From Desulfovibrio sp. Marseille-P6017 (GTDB lineage: Bacteria; Bacillota_A; Clostridia; Peptostreptococcales; Peptostreptococcaceae): 64,000 nucleotides of DNA. A program made the position numbers and the translations under genes. Below are positions 36,899 to 45,707 of this stretch, in pieces. Under the pieces are notes generated by a model. The model was not told where the DNA came from, ran no database searches, and was given only the letters and a program-made list of their open reading frames with translations. Location: contig UWOR01000009.1 of assembly GCA_900604495.1 (NCBI GenBank), positions 73,052-137,051 on the forward strand, in the 5' to 3' direction. Numbering within the stretch: position 1 is the stretch's first letter; every line of letters begins with the position of its first letter.

Positions 36899-38233
36899 AT
36901 GAGAGTTGTTATAATTGGTGCGGTTGCAGCTGGTATGTCTGCAGCAGCTAAATTAAAGAGAATGAAACCTGATTATGAGGTTGTTGTATATGAAAAAACT
37001 GATGTAGTATCATTTGGAGCTTGTGGATTACCGTATTTTGTTGGAGGATTCTTTGATGATGCTAATAATATGATAGCTAGAAGCCCAGAAAAGTTTAGAG
37101 AATCTGGAATAGATTTAAATATATTTAAAGAAGTTACAGCAGTTGATACTGATAATAAGAAATTAAAGGTTTTAGATGTTAAGACTGGTGAAACTTTTGA
37201 AGATTCTTATGATAAATTAATGATAGCAACAGGAGCGAGTAGTATAATACCTCCTATAAAAAATGTTAATCTTGAGAATGTTTCAACATTAAAAACTATG
37301 GAAGATGGTATAAAAGTTAAAGAAATACTAAATAAAGAAGATGTTAAAAATGTAGTTATAATAGGTGCAGGATTTATAGGATTGGAGGCCGTTGAAGCTG
37401 CTAAGAAATTAGGTAAAAATGTAACTGTTATACAAGCTGCTGATAGAGTTTTAAATGCAGTATTTGATAAAGAAATAACAGATGTGTTAGAAGATGAAAT
37501 TAAGTCTCATGGAGTTAATTTACGCTTAGAAGAATTAGCTTCTGAATTTATAGGAGAAACTAAAGTAGAAAAGGTTATAACTAATAAAGGTGGAATAGAT
37601 GCTGATTTAGTTATAATAGCTACAGGTGTTAGACCAAATACTACATTCTTAAAAGATACTAAAATAGAAATGTTAGGAAATGGAGCTATAATAGTTGATG
37701 AGTATGGTAAAACTTCTGTAGAAGATGTTTACTCAGCAGGAGACTGTGCAACTATAAAAAATATAGTTACAAATGAAGATATGTTTGTTCCTCTAGCAAC
37801 AGGAGCAAATAAGTTAGGTAGAATAGTTGGAGAAAATTTAGCTGGAGCTAATAATGCTTTCCAAGGTTCATTGGCATCAAGTTGTATAAAAGTTATGAAT
37901 ATGGAAGCAGCATCAACTGGATTAACAGAAGAAAAAGCTAAAAGTTTAGGATTAAATTATAAAGCTAAATTTATAAGTGATTTTAATCAGACTAACTACT
38001 ATCCAGGTAGAGATAAAATATATGTAAAGCTTGTTTATAATGCAGATACTAAGGTGATTTTAGGTGGACAAGTTGCAGGATTTAAGGATTCAGTTCAAAG
38101 AGCAAATGTATTAGCGGCAGCGATATTTGGTAAGATGACTACAAATCAATTAGGTATGTTAGATTTATGCTATGCACCACCATTTGCAAGAACTTGGGAT
38201 GTATTAAATGTTGCAGGTAATGTTAGCAAATAA
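36899..38233 (+). CDS. CoA-disulfide reductase / NADH oxidase family flavoprotein
   Basis: 444 aa. FAD-binding GAVAAGMSAAAKLKR (residues 7-21), NAD(P)H-binding GAGFIGLEAVEAAKKLG (about 158) and a single redox cysteine Cys42 in FGACGLPYFVGG. This is the group of NADH oxidase, NADH peroxidase and CoA-disulfide reductase; Gly-Ala-Cys-Gly-Leu-Pro-Tyr favours a CoADR-like enzyme, but oxidase activity cannot be excluded. Role in thiol or oxygen stress is inferred. GAGGAGGAC ribosome binding site; single gene between terminators. Confidence 0.9.
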   Translation: MRVVIIGAVAAGMSAAAKLKRMKPDYEVVVYEKTDVVSFGACGLPYFVGGFFDDANNMIARSPEKFRESGIDLNIFKEVTAVDTDNKKLKVLDVKTGETFEDSYDKLMIATGASSIIPPIKNVNLENVSTLKTMEDGIKVKEILNKEDVKNVVIIGAGFIGLEAVEAAKKLGKNVTVIQAADRVLNAVFDKEITDVLEDEIKSHGVNLRLEELASEFIGETKVEKVITNKGGIDADLVIIATGVRPNTTFLKDTKIEMLGNGAIIVDEYGKTSVEDVYSAGDCATIKNIVTNEDMFVPLATGANKLGRIVGENLAGANNAFQGSLASSCIKVMNMEAASTGLTEEKAKSLGLNYKAKFISDFNQTNYYPGRDKIYVKLVYNADTKVILGGQVAGFKDSVQRANVLAAAIFGKMTTNQLGMLDLCYAPPFARTWDVLNVAGNVSK

Positions 38234-38252
38234 TTAAATAAAATATTAGATT

Positions 38253-38297
38253 AGAATAGTGAATAATTTATATTATTGTTTACTATTCTATTTTTTG
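38253..38297 (+). terminator. Rho-independent terminator
   Basis: agaatagt-ga-ataat stem pairing with attg-ttt-actattct, followed by attttttgg, 20 bp after the flavoprotein gene. Confidence 0.8.
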
Positions 38298-38359
38298 GCT
38301 TAAAAATTCATATACATACATAAAATCTAATAGAAAATGTAGAAAAATGACGAATAATG

Positions 38360-38388
38360 TTGACAAATGTGAACATTTAATATAAAAT
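38360..38388 (+). promoter_or_regulatory. SigA promoter of the NCS2 permease gene
   Basis: -35 TTGACA (38360-38365), 17-bp spacer, -10 TAAAAT (38383-38388), giving a leader of about 60 nt with no purine riboswitch core. Confidence 0.7.
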
Positions 38389-38454
38389 TTAAAATCTAGT
38401 TCGTAAAACGATAACACGATATAAATAATATAAGACAAGTTATACGGAGGAATT

Positions 38455-39741
38455 ATGTTAGAAAGATTATTTAAATTAAAAGAGCATAAAACAGATGTAA
38501 AAACTGAGGTAGCAGCAGGTATTACTACGTTTATGACTATGGCATATATATTAATAGTTCAGCCAACATTTATGTCAGCTGCCGGTATGGATATAGGAGC
38601 AGTGACTGTAGTTACAGCTTTATTAGCAGCAATATTTTCTATATTTATGGGATTATATACAAATTTACCATTTGTATTAGCTCCAGCAATGGGAAGTAAT
38701 GCATTTTTTGCATATACTTTGGTAGCAGGTGGAGTTGTATCATGGCAAACTGCTCTTGGTATGGTATTTATTTCAGGAGTAATGTTCTTATTATTAACAT
38801 TACTAGGATTAAGAGAAATTATAGTAGCATTAATTCCTAAAAATGTTAAACATGCAATAGGAATAGCTGTAGGATTTTATATAGTATCATTAGGATTTTC
38901 TAATGGAGGATTAATGGTTATAGATGGATCATCTATATCAATGGGAGATATGACTAATCCAGCGGTTATTTTAACTATTATAGGGTTAGTAATATTAATA
39001 TTTTTAAATTTAAGAAATGTAAAAGGATCAGTACTAATAGGTATAATAATAACTACTATAATAGGTATACCAATGGGAATAACATCTATTCCACAAAGTT
39101 TAATAACAATGCCACCTTCAATAGAACCTATAGCATTTAAGTTAGATATAATATCAGCTTTTAAATGGAGTTTCTTCCCATTAATGTTTACATTCTTTGT
39201 TGGAGATTTCTTCTCAACATTAGGAACTTTAATAGGAGTATCAGCAAAAGCAGATTTATTAGATGAAAATGGAGACTTACCTGAAATAAATAAACCATTC
39301 TTTGTAGATGCATTAGCAACAACAATAGGTGCATTATTTGGTTCAACAACTATTACCACATTTATTGAATCAGCAGCAGGAGTTGAAGAAGGTGGAAGAA
39401 CTGGTTTAACAGCACTAACTGCTGGTATATGTTTTGCTTTAACAATATTTATAACACCTATAGCAACGATGATTCCAAATCAAGCAACAGCACCAGCTTT
39501 AATAATGATAGGACTTCTTATGATATCGAGTATAAAAGACTTAGAATTAGATGATTTTACAGAATCATTCCCAGCTTTTGCTACAATAATATTTACAACA
39601 TTTACATCAAGTATACCTAATGGTATAAGTATAGGAATTATATCATATATGCTTACTAAAGTATTAGCAGGAAAGCATAAAGAGTTAAACTGGGGTATAT
39701 ATATACTTTGTGTTCCATTAATTATATACTTTATAATATAA
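38455..39741 (+). CDS. NCS2 family purine permease (AzgA/PbuG-like)
   Basis: 428 aa, about 12-14 membrane segments. TEVAAGITTFMTMAYILIVQP at the N-terminus (residues 16-36), the NAFFAYTLV loop, and the DFFSTLGTLIGVS and TTITTFIESAAGVEEGGRTG signatures place it in the AzgA branch that imports adenine, guanine or hypoxanthine with protons. CGGAGG ribosome binding site. Single gene with its own promoter and terminator. Confidence 0.92.
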   Translation: MLERLFKLKEHKTDVKTEVAAGITTFMTMAYILIVQPTFMSAAGMDIGAVTVVTALLAAIFSIFMGLYTNLPFVLAPAMGSNAFFAYTLVAGGVVSWQTALGMVFISGVMFLLLTLLGLREIIVALIPKNVKHAIGIAVGFYIVSLGFSNGGLMVIDGSSISMGDMTNPAVILTIIGLVILIFLNLRNVKGSVLIGIIITTIIGIPMGITSIPQSLITMPPSIEPIAFKLDIISAFKWSFFPLMFTFFVGDFFSTLGTLIGVSAKADLLDENGDLPEINKPFFVDALATTIGALFGSTTITTFIESAAGVEEGGRTGLTALTAGICFALTIFITPIATMIPNQATAPALIMIGLLMISSIKDLELDDFTESFPAFATIIFTTFTSSIPNGISIGIISYMLTKVLAGKHKELNWGIYILCVPLIIYFII

Positions 39742-39762
39742 ATATATAAATAAAATTTACAT

Positions 39763-39812
39763 AAATAGGTAGAGCTCATAGTATTCTAAATATAGACTCT
39801 ACCTATTTTTTA
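39763..39812 (+). terminator. Rho-independent terminator
   Basis: 12-bp perfect stem aaataggtagag / ctctacctattt and a T-run, 22 bp after the permease gene. Confidence 0.9.
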
Positions 39813-39878
39813 ATAAATTATATTTAACTGGAAGGAGAAAATTTTTAAAAAAATTTAAATATAATGAGGCCGTAGTAA

Positions 39879-39935
39879 GACTTCTTAATAAATAAGGAGT
39901 ATGAAGGCTAACGAACCCTTATTTATCAAGAAGTC
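39879..39935. repeat. 19-bp imperfect inverted repeat, possible mobile-element end
   Basis: Arms 39879-39897 and 39917-39935 match as reverse complements at 18 of 19 positions around a 19-nt loop. It follows a GC-richer segment (gaggccgtagtaag) unlike the surrounding AT-rich sequence and lies just before the broken MutS-like gene. There is no T-run. Such a hairpin could be the leftover end of an IS200/IS605-like element or a small inverted-repeat element; no transposase remains. Confidence 0.5.
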
Positions 39936-39961
39936 ATATTAAAAAATTAATAAGAAGATAA

Positions 39962-40489
39962 ATAAATATAGATACATTTGAAAAATTACAACTAGATATA
40001 GTAAAAGAATTAATAAAGGTATATTGTGTAATTTCATTAGGAAAAGAGCTTATAGATAAATTAATTACAAGTGATAATTTTAATATAGTAAAAAGACGAT
40101 TAAATGAAAATAAAGAAGCAAGAAAAATATTAGAAAATAGTAATCATATACCACTAGAAGGATGATTTAATATAAATCCTAATTCAATTTATACTCCTAA
40201 TTTAGAAGTAGGAGATAAAGTTATGTTATTGGATTATAATGATTATGTAATAGTGTATAAAACAATTGATAAATTTAATAATGTAAAAGTTTTATATAAA
40301 GAATATTTTATATATGTTAATATAAGAAAAATAAAGTTACACATAAAGGCAAAGGATTTATATCCAGATGGATATGATTTAAATACTTTGTTTATTAGTT
40401 ATGAAGATAGAAAGTTAGAAAAAGACATAGTTAGAGTTTCTAAGAACGCTCTGAAAAAAATTCAAAAAGAAATTAGAAACAATAAATAG
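39962..40489 (+). pseudogene. MutS2-like gene remnant with in-frame TGA and missing ATPase core
   Basis: One frame from 39962 to 40489 is open except for TGA at 40163-40165. The first ~65 codons (FEKLQLDIVKELIKVYCVIS, then LGKELIDKL and IPLEG) resemble the N-terminus of MutS2-type proteins. The rest, LEVGDKVMLLDY and YPDGYDLNTLFISYEDRKL, resembles a C-terminal tail of a MutS-family protein. No Walker motifs and no start codon for the first part are present, so the middle ~450 residues have been lost. The 88 codons from ATG 40223 have a fair ribosome binding site and might still be translated. The TGA most likely replaces Trp. Confidence 0.55.
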
Positions 40490-40499
40490 AATTGGAAAT

Positions 40500-40537
40500 A
40501 CCGCATTACTTAGAAACAAGTTATGCGGCATTTTTTT
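40500..40537 (+). terminator. Rho-independent terminator
   Basis: ccgcat / atgcgg core stem with flanking pairs and a TTTTTTT run, directly after the MutS-like remnant and overlapping the end of rnz on the other strand. Confidence 0.75.
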
Positions 40538-41459
40538 ATTTTTCATCATAAAAGTTAAGGTGTAGCTCAAGTCTATCCTCACCTATAATAGTATTTTCAA
40601 AAATAGAAGTTGCATTTTCTTTATAAATATGAGGGTTTTCTAGAGATGGGCTAAAATGAGTTAATAAAAGCTGTCTTACTTTGCCTAAGCGAGCTAAATT
40701 AGCAGATTCTCTAAATGTCATATGTTTATTTTTTACAGCTTTAGAGATATCTAAATCATCACCATACATTGCTTCACATACAAATAAGTCGCTATCTTTT
40801 ATAAATTCAGGTATAGATAATAGTGGTCTAGTATCTGTAATAAAACTTATTTTGATTCCTTTTCTATCATCTCCCAACACCATATCTGGAGTATAAAGTT
40901 TATCTTTAAATTTTATATCTTTTCCTTCTTGAAGTTTTTGCCATAAAATTTTAGGTACATTGTTATTTGTTGCTTTTTTCACATCAAACTTAGCTTTTCT
41001 TTTGAAATAAAAACTATATCCTAAGCACTCAGTAGAATGATCTAGATCCAGAGTTGATATTTCTAAATCTTTTAAATACTCATTTATTAGAGAGAAACTA
41101 CCATTAGGATATTCTATAACATTAATATTATAAGGTAAATATTCGACTAAAATTCTAATAGCATTTATGGTTTCTACTATTCCTACAGGACCTACAATTG
41201 TTAAATCTTCTGTTCTAGAGCTATTTCCTATAGTAGATAAAAGACCAATAATACCAATAATATGGTCTCCATGTAAATGGGTTATGCATATTAGATCTAT
41301 ATTTTTAAATCCGCAGTTTTTCATTCTCATAGAAACTTGTGTGCCTTCACCGCAGTCGATTAATATCTTTCTTCCTTGATAATTTATAAAAAGAGAAGAT
41401 AAAGACCTATTAGGCATAGGCATATTTCCTCCACATCCAAGTAAAATTAAATCTATCAT
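40536..41459 (-). CDS. rnz: Ribonuclease Z
   Basis: 307 aa, the short RNase Z form. It cuts the 3' trailer of tRNA precursors. The zinc site THLHGDHIIG (about residues 59-68) and the later His and Asp ligands (TDTR, LLTHFSP) are visible; GEGTQVSMR precedes. Start ATG at 41459 with AAGGAGAAA on the minus strand. Monocistronic. Confidence 0.95.
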   Translation of the reverse strand: MIDLILLGCGGNMPMPNRSLSSLFINYQGRKILIDCGEGTQVSMRMKNCGFKNIDLICITHLHGDHIIGIIGLLSTIGNSSRTEDLTIVGPVGIVETINAIRILVEYLPYNINVIEYPNGSFSLINEYLKDLEISTLDLDHSTECLGYSFYFKRKAKFDVKKATNNNVPKILWQKLQEGKDIKFKDKLYTPDMVLGDDRKGIKISFITDTRPLLSIPEFIKDSDLFVCEAMYGDDLDISKAVKNKHMTFRESANLARLGKVRQLLLTHFSPSLENPHIYKENATSIFENTIIGEDRLELHLNFYDEK

Positions 41460-41710
41460 AAATTTCTCCTTTTATAGATAATGATTTTAATAGTATCTAT
41501 AATATATATTATGCGAAAAATTTAGGAAATAAAATCGTAAAAATTTTCAATAAGATATAATATTATAGGAAGTAAGTTTTTAAATAATAGCAGTTATTAG
41601 GAGCTAACTTATATAATTTATGAATAAAAATTACTAATTAGATTAATGTAGTATATAACTTAAAAGCTATAAAATTAATAATAACTATATTAATTTTATA
41701 GGAGTAATTT

Positions 41711-41950
41711 ATGGAAGATACATTAAGAAAAAGTAAAACACAGTACGGATTAATATCTATTATGTTGTTAAATATATTTGACGGAATAGCAACATTTATC
41801 GGTTTAAAATATGAGTTTTATAAAGAGTTAAATAGCTTTTTAAGAATAATGTATGAAATTAATCCATTATTATTTTTATTAATTAAAGTAATTTTACCTA
41901 CAATTTTAGTTATACTTTTATTAAATAAAATAAATAGCAAGATTATCTAA
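41711..41950 (+). CDS. Small membrane protein (DUF5658-like)
   Basis: 79 aa with two membrane helices (about 17-34 and 49-72). LLNIFDGIATFIGLKY and ELNSFLRIMYEINPLLFLLIK match the DxxxT ... E(L)NP pattern of DUF5658 proteins of unknown function. TAGGAG ribosome binding site. Hairpin terminator immediately downstream. About 250 bp upstream hold no other gene. Confidence 0.6.
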   Translation: MEDTLRKSKTQYGLISIMLLNIFDGIATFIGLKYEFYKELNSFLRIMYEINPLLFLLIKVILPTILVILLLNKINSKII

Positions 41951-41977
41951 TATAACTAAAATTAGTTATATTTTTTT
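41950..41977 (+). terminator. Rho-independent terminator
   Basis: tataact / agttata stem overlapping the stop of the small membrane protein gene, followed by seven T. Confidence 0.8.
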
Positions 41978-42043
41978 CTAATATAATTTATGTAGGTATA
42001 TGTTTATATCACATAGCATTATACTCAATATTTATATTAAACT

Positions 42044-42090
42044 AAAATAGAGCACTTCTAGGTAAGCTTAGAAGTGCTCTATTTTATTGT
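42044..42090 (+). terminator. Orphan terminator-like hairpin, perfect 17-bp stem
   Basis: aaaatagagcacttcta (42044-42060) and its exact complement (42069-42085) with an 8-nt loop, followed by attgtttt. It is 70 bp beyond the previous terminator and 145 bp before the aminotransferase gene, so it ends a transcript with no protein gene: either a small RNA, a leader, or a backup terminator. Confidence 0.7.
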
Positions 42091-42233
42091 TTTGGAGAAT
42101 ATAAAAGTAAATTATTTATTAAAATATAAAACTATAAATGTACTGATACAATTATAAAATGTTTTTAGAATAATACAATACAATTATAATTGATATATAA
42201 TGACTTATATAAATAAAAAAGGGGGCAATTTAA

Positions 42234-43397
42234 ATGAATAACAAATTAGTATATACTCCAGGTCCTACAGAAGTTAGAGAAAATGTGAGGTTAGCAAGAT
42301 CTATAGCTACAACAAATCCAGACCTGGATATAGATTTTTTTGAGTTTTATAAAAATACTTGTGATAAGATTGGTAAGATAATAAATACAAAAAATGATGT
42401 TTACATATTAAGTGGAGAAGGGATACTAGGTTTAGAAGCAGCTTGCGCATCACTTACTGAAGAGGGCGATAGAGTTCTTGTAATTGATAATGGAATATTT
42501 GGTAAGGGATTTGATGAATTTGTAAAAATGTATGGAGGAGAAGTAGCTTACTTTTCAAGAGAATACACTAAAGATATTAAGACAAAGGAATTGGAAGAAT
42601 TTTTAAAAAAAGATAGTAACTTTAAATATGCAACATTAGTTCATTGTGATACTCCAACAGGCGTATTAAATAACTTAAGTGAGATTTGCCATTTACTTAA
42701 AAAATATGGTATTTTGACAGTAGTAGATTCTGTGGCGGGTATGATTGGAGAAGAACTTAATGTTGATGATTGGAAAGTTGATATAGCCCTAGGAGGATCA
42801 CAAAAAGCTATATCAGCACCAGCAGGTCTTACTATAGTTAGTATAAGTGATGAGGCTAAATGTGTTATAAGAAATAGAAAAACTCCAATCATAGGTTTCT
42901 ATTGTAATTTAGGAATATGGGAAAATTATTATAGAAATAAATGGTTTCCATATACGATGCCTATAAGTGACATAATGGGATTAGATAAAGCTATAGATAA
43001 TATACTTGAGGAAGGTATAGGAAATGTGCTAATAAGACATAAAAAAATAGCTAATGCAGTTAGGAAATCTATAAAAGAATATGGGTTAAATTTATATTTA
43101 GAAGAAGGCTATTCTAACACTGTCACAGTTGTTGAAATACCATCTAATATAGGTGCAAAAAAATTAACAGATAATTTATTAAAAAAATACAATTTAATTT
43201 TAGCAACATCTTTAGGTAATTACTCAGATAAAGTAATAAGAATAGGTCATATGGGAGAAAATGCTAGAGTAGAAAAACTAATACCTGTATTAAACTTTAT
43301 AGATGAATCTTTGAGATATCTTGGATTTGAGGGAAATGGTAGATTAGTAGAATTATTTAATAAGTATTATGATGAAGTAAAATTAGTTATAAAGTAA
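42234..43397 (+). CDS. Class V aminotransferase (alanine-glyoxylate aminotransferase-like)
   Basis: 387 aa PLP enzyme. TPGPTEVRENV at the N-terminus (residues 8-18) and the PLP lysine in ALGGSQKAISAPAGL (about 190) are typical of the alanine-glyoxylate/serine-pyruvate/aminoethylphosphonate transaminase group. LSGEGILGLEAACASL binds the cofactor phosphate. The substrate is not known. AAGGGGGC ribosome binding site. Only about 16 bp separate it from an ECF transporter S component, suggesting it acts on something made from or for the transported compound. Confidence 0.85.
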   Translation: MNNKLVYTPGPTEVRENVRLARSIATTNPDLDIDFFEFYKNTCDKIGKIINTKNDVYILSGEGILGLEAACASLTEEGDRVLVIDNGIFGKGFDEFVKMYGGEVAYFSREYTKDIKTKELEEFLKKDSNFKYATLVHCDTPTGVLNNLSEICHLLKKYGILTVVDSVAGMIGEELNVDDWKVDIALGGSQKAISAPAGLTIVSISDEAKCVIRNRKTPIIGFYCNLGIWENYYRNKWFPYTMPISDIMGLDKAIDNILEEGIGNVLIRHKKIANAVRKSIKEYGLNLYLEEGYSNTVTVVEIPSNIGAKKLTDNLLKKYNLILATSLGNYSDKVIRIGHMGENARVEKLIPVLNFIDESLRYLGFEGNGRLVELFNKYYDEVKLVIK

Positions 43398-43413
43398 GTT
43401 TTAGGGAGTGGAT

Positions 43414-43986
43414 ATGATGGGGGAAAATAAGTTAATAAAAGATGACTTAGATATATCACAAATTGTAGAAAGTAATAATAGAAAAATTAATTCTAGGGAT
43501 TTGGCTGAAAATGGATTATTAATAGCATTAGTATTTATAGCTACTAGGTTTATAAATATAAGGTTACCACTTGAATCAACTGGAGGATTAGTACATTTAG
43601 GTAATACTATGCTATTTATATCTGCGATAGTTTTTGGTAAGAAAAAAGGTGCTATAGCAGGTGCTTTTGGTATGGGGCTATTTGATTTATTATCAGAATG
43701 GGCAATATGGGCACCATTTACATTTGTAGTAAGAGGCGTAATGGGTTACATAATAGGAAGTATATCTTGGTCCAGGAATAAAAAAGGTAATGATATAATT
43801 ACAAATATGCTTGGAATAATTATATCAGGTATTTGGATGATATTTGGATATTATATAACTGAAATTATTTTATATGGAAGTCATACTAAGGCAATTTTAT
43901 CAATACCAGGTAATATAACTCAAATACTAATAGGTATGTTAATAGGAATACCTGTAGCTAAGTTACTAAAAAAATATATTAGATAA
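43414..43986 (+). CDS. ECF transporter S component (substrate-binding membrane subunit)
   Basis: 190 aa from ATG 43414, 5 bp after AGGGAG; a GTG at 43408 overlaps that site. A ~30-residue hydrophilic head precedes 5-6 membrane helices. ENGLLIALVFIATRFINIRLP, LVHLGNTMLF and FGKKKGAIAGAFGMGLFD are signatures of the ECF S-component fold (ECF-S, DUF1393-like). It should use the shared EcfAA'T module encoded elsewhere to import a vitamin or similar compound. Partner of the aminotransferase upstream. Confidence 0.85.
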   Translation: MMGENKLIKDDLDISQIVESNNRKINSRDLAENGLLIALVFIATRFINIRLPLESTGGLVHLGNTMLFISAIVFGKKKGAIAGAFGMGLFDLLSEWAIWAPFTFVVRGVMGYIIGSISWSRNKKGNDIITNMLGIIISGIWMIFGYYITEIILYGSHTKAILSIPGNITQILIGMLIGIPVAKLLKKYIR

Positions 43987-43991
43987 AATAC

Positions 43992-44034
43992 AAGGGTCTG
44001 TACTGAATAATAGTACGACCCACTTTTATTTTTA
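43992..44034. terminator. Rho-independent terminator
   Basis: gggtctgtact pairs with agtacgaccc (one bulge), followed by acttttattttt; between convergent operons. Confidence 0.75.
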
Positions 44035-44112
44035 GCTATCTAATTTATATAATTGCTTTAAGTTATATAATCCTAATAAAAAGCTAAAAATTCCTATAAT
44101 GTATTTTGTCAT
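44032..44112 (-). CDS. Small single-helix membrane peptide (26 aa)
   Basis: ATG at 44112 with GGAGG 7 bp upstream on the minus strand, stop TAA at 44034-44032. The peptide (starts MTKYIIGIFSFLLGLYNL) is one hydrophobic helix with a charged end. It begins 27 bp after the recX stop and would be co-transcribed with it. The good ribosome binding site is the main evidence; I know no family. Confidence 0.5.
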   Translation of the reverse strand: MTKYIIGIFSFLLGLYNLKQLYKLDS

Positions 44113-44139
44113 AATATAACCTCCAAATGGAAATATAAA

Positions 44140-44778
44140 TTATAAATCATATTCATCAACACTTAGTAATTTATTTAATACTCTTTTAATAATATCATAA
44201 TTGAATCCTTTATATGTTAAATGTTGAGATAGTTTTTGATAAATCTTTCTTTTATCTTCATTTTTTATTCGGTCATATCTTTTTTTTGCAAGATACATTG
44301 CATTTTCAAATTCTGCATCACTATCAATTTCAGAAATAGCTTCACTTATAGCATTTGAATCTAAGCCTTTATTATAAAGGTTTTGTTTTATTCTATTTTT
44401 ACCACACTTATTTAAATTAAGATTAGTGTTAACTATTTTTTGTGCAAGTAAATTATCATTGATAAAATTATTTCTTTTTAAAAATTCAATTACTTTATTG
44501 ATTGTATCTTCTTCAAAATCATTAGATAATTTTTCTCTTATTTTTCTTTCTGATTGATCAGCCTTAGATAATATATTAAGAGCTTTATTTTTAGCCTTTA
44601 TATACATTTCATCATTTAATAGTGATCTTAATGAATCTTCATCAATTTCATCACCTTTTTTCAAGTTAAATGTGAAAACTAATTCTTTAAATATAGCAGT
44701 GAAGTATTCACCATTAACATAAATATTAACTCTATCTTGGTTTTTCTTTTGTTGTTCTATTTTCGTAATTATAGCCAT
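44140..44778 (-). CDS. recX: Regulatory protein RecX
   Basis: 212 aa, close to the Gram-positive length. RecX binds and modulates RecA filaments. Three tandem three-helix repeats are suggested by the pattern ALNILSKADQSERKIREKL, VIEFLKRNNFINDNLLAQ and GKNRIKQNLYNKGLD. Start ATG at 44778 with GGAGT upstream. recA is not in the window. Confidence 0.9.
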   Translation of the reverse strand: MAIITKIEQQKKNQDRVNIYVNGEYFTAIFKELVFTFNLKKGDEIDEDSLRSLLNDEMYIKAKNKALNILSKADQSERKIREKLSNDFEEDTINKVIEFLKRNNFINDNLLAQKIVNTNLNLNKCGKNRIKQNLYNKGLDSNAISEAISEIDSDAEFENAMYLAKKRYDRIKNEDKRKIYQKLSQHLTYKGFNYDIIKRVLNKLLSVDEYDL

Positions 44779-45017
44779 ATGTAAACTCCTTAATAATGCT
44801 ATTTATATTAATCTGTATATTTACATCTTGAATTTTATATAAAATAATGTAAAATATCAGATAGTTGACTAAATAATTAGTTGAATCAATGTTAAAATTT
44901 AATTTTTAAAGTAAAGATATGTATAAATATGATTATATACTAAAAAATACAAATTATTACCTAAATAAAATAAAAATAATGATACAATGAAAATATATTT
45001 GAAAAAGGAGATTAAAT

Positions 45018-45707
45018 ATGAGCATTGAAGATCTACTTAAAAGAGCAAAAGATATAAATACTCATAAGTTAGAACAATTTAAAAATAGTGACTCTAAATT
45101 AAGGATTGGAATTATGGGGGGAACTTTTGATCCAATTCACTATGCACATTTAGCAACAGCAGAGTTTATTAGAGATAAGTATAAGTTAGATAAGATTATA
45201 TTCATACCTACAGGAAATCCTCCTCATAAGTTAGAAAATGTAACTAATAAATATGATAGATATAATATGGTTTTAATATCTACAAGAAACAATGAGAACT
45301 TTATAGTATTGGATTTTGAAATAGAAAATGAAAATAAAACTTATACTGTAGATACACTTAGACATCTAAAAAAAGAATATAACAATTGTGAAATATTCTT
45401 TATAACAGGTGCAGATGCAATTTGTGATATTGAAACTTGGAAAGAAGTAGAGGAAAATTTTAAACTAGCTACTTTTATAGCAGCAACAAGACCGGGAATA
45501 AGTTTACTTGAAGCACAAGAGAAAATTGAAAATTTAGAAGAAAAATATAATGCTAAAATTATAAGCGTATATGTTCCATCTTTAGATATATCATCTACTT
45601 ACATAAGGCAGCAACTAAAGTCTGGAAAGTCAGTGAAATATTTATTACCAGAAAATGTAGAAAAATATATGCGTGAGAAAAATTTATATAAAATAGGAGT
45701 AAAGTAA
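45018..45707 (+). CDS. nadD: Nicotinate-nucleotide adenylyltransferase
   Basis: 229 aa. Joins ATP to nicotinate mononucleotide in NAD synthesis. The nucleotidyltransferase motif GIMGGTFDPIHYAH holds HxxH at residues 41-44, and SSTYIRQ near 193 is the ISSTxIR signature. About 28 hydrophilic residues precede the usual start, so the N-terminus is longer than in B. subtilis; ATG 45018 has AAAGGAG and is kept. Its stop is directly followed by yqeK. Confidence 0.95.
   Translation: MSIEDLLKRAKDINTHKLEQFKNSDSKLRIGIMGGTFDPIHYAHLATAEFIRDKYKLDKIIFIPTGNPPHKLENVTNKYDRYNMVLISTRNNENFIVLDFEIENENKTYTVDTLRHLKKEYNNCEIFFITGADAICDIETWKEVEENFKLATFIAATRPGISLLEAQEKIENLEEKYNAKIISVYVPSLDISSTYIRQQLKSGKSVKYLLPENVEKYMREKNLYKIGVK

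Noticed and set aside
38389..38454. Purine riboswitch upstream of the NCS2 permease
   Set aside because: The leader is only about 60 nt and lacks the conserved three-way-junction core sequences of purine aptamers.
40163..40165. Second selenocysteine codon (in-frame TGA in the MutS-like remnant)
   Set aside because: No stable hairpin with a GGU loop follows the TGA, MutS proteins are not selenoproteins, and the gene has also lost its core and its start; a Trp-to-stop mutation is simpler.
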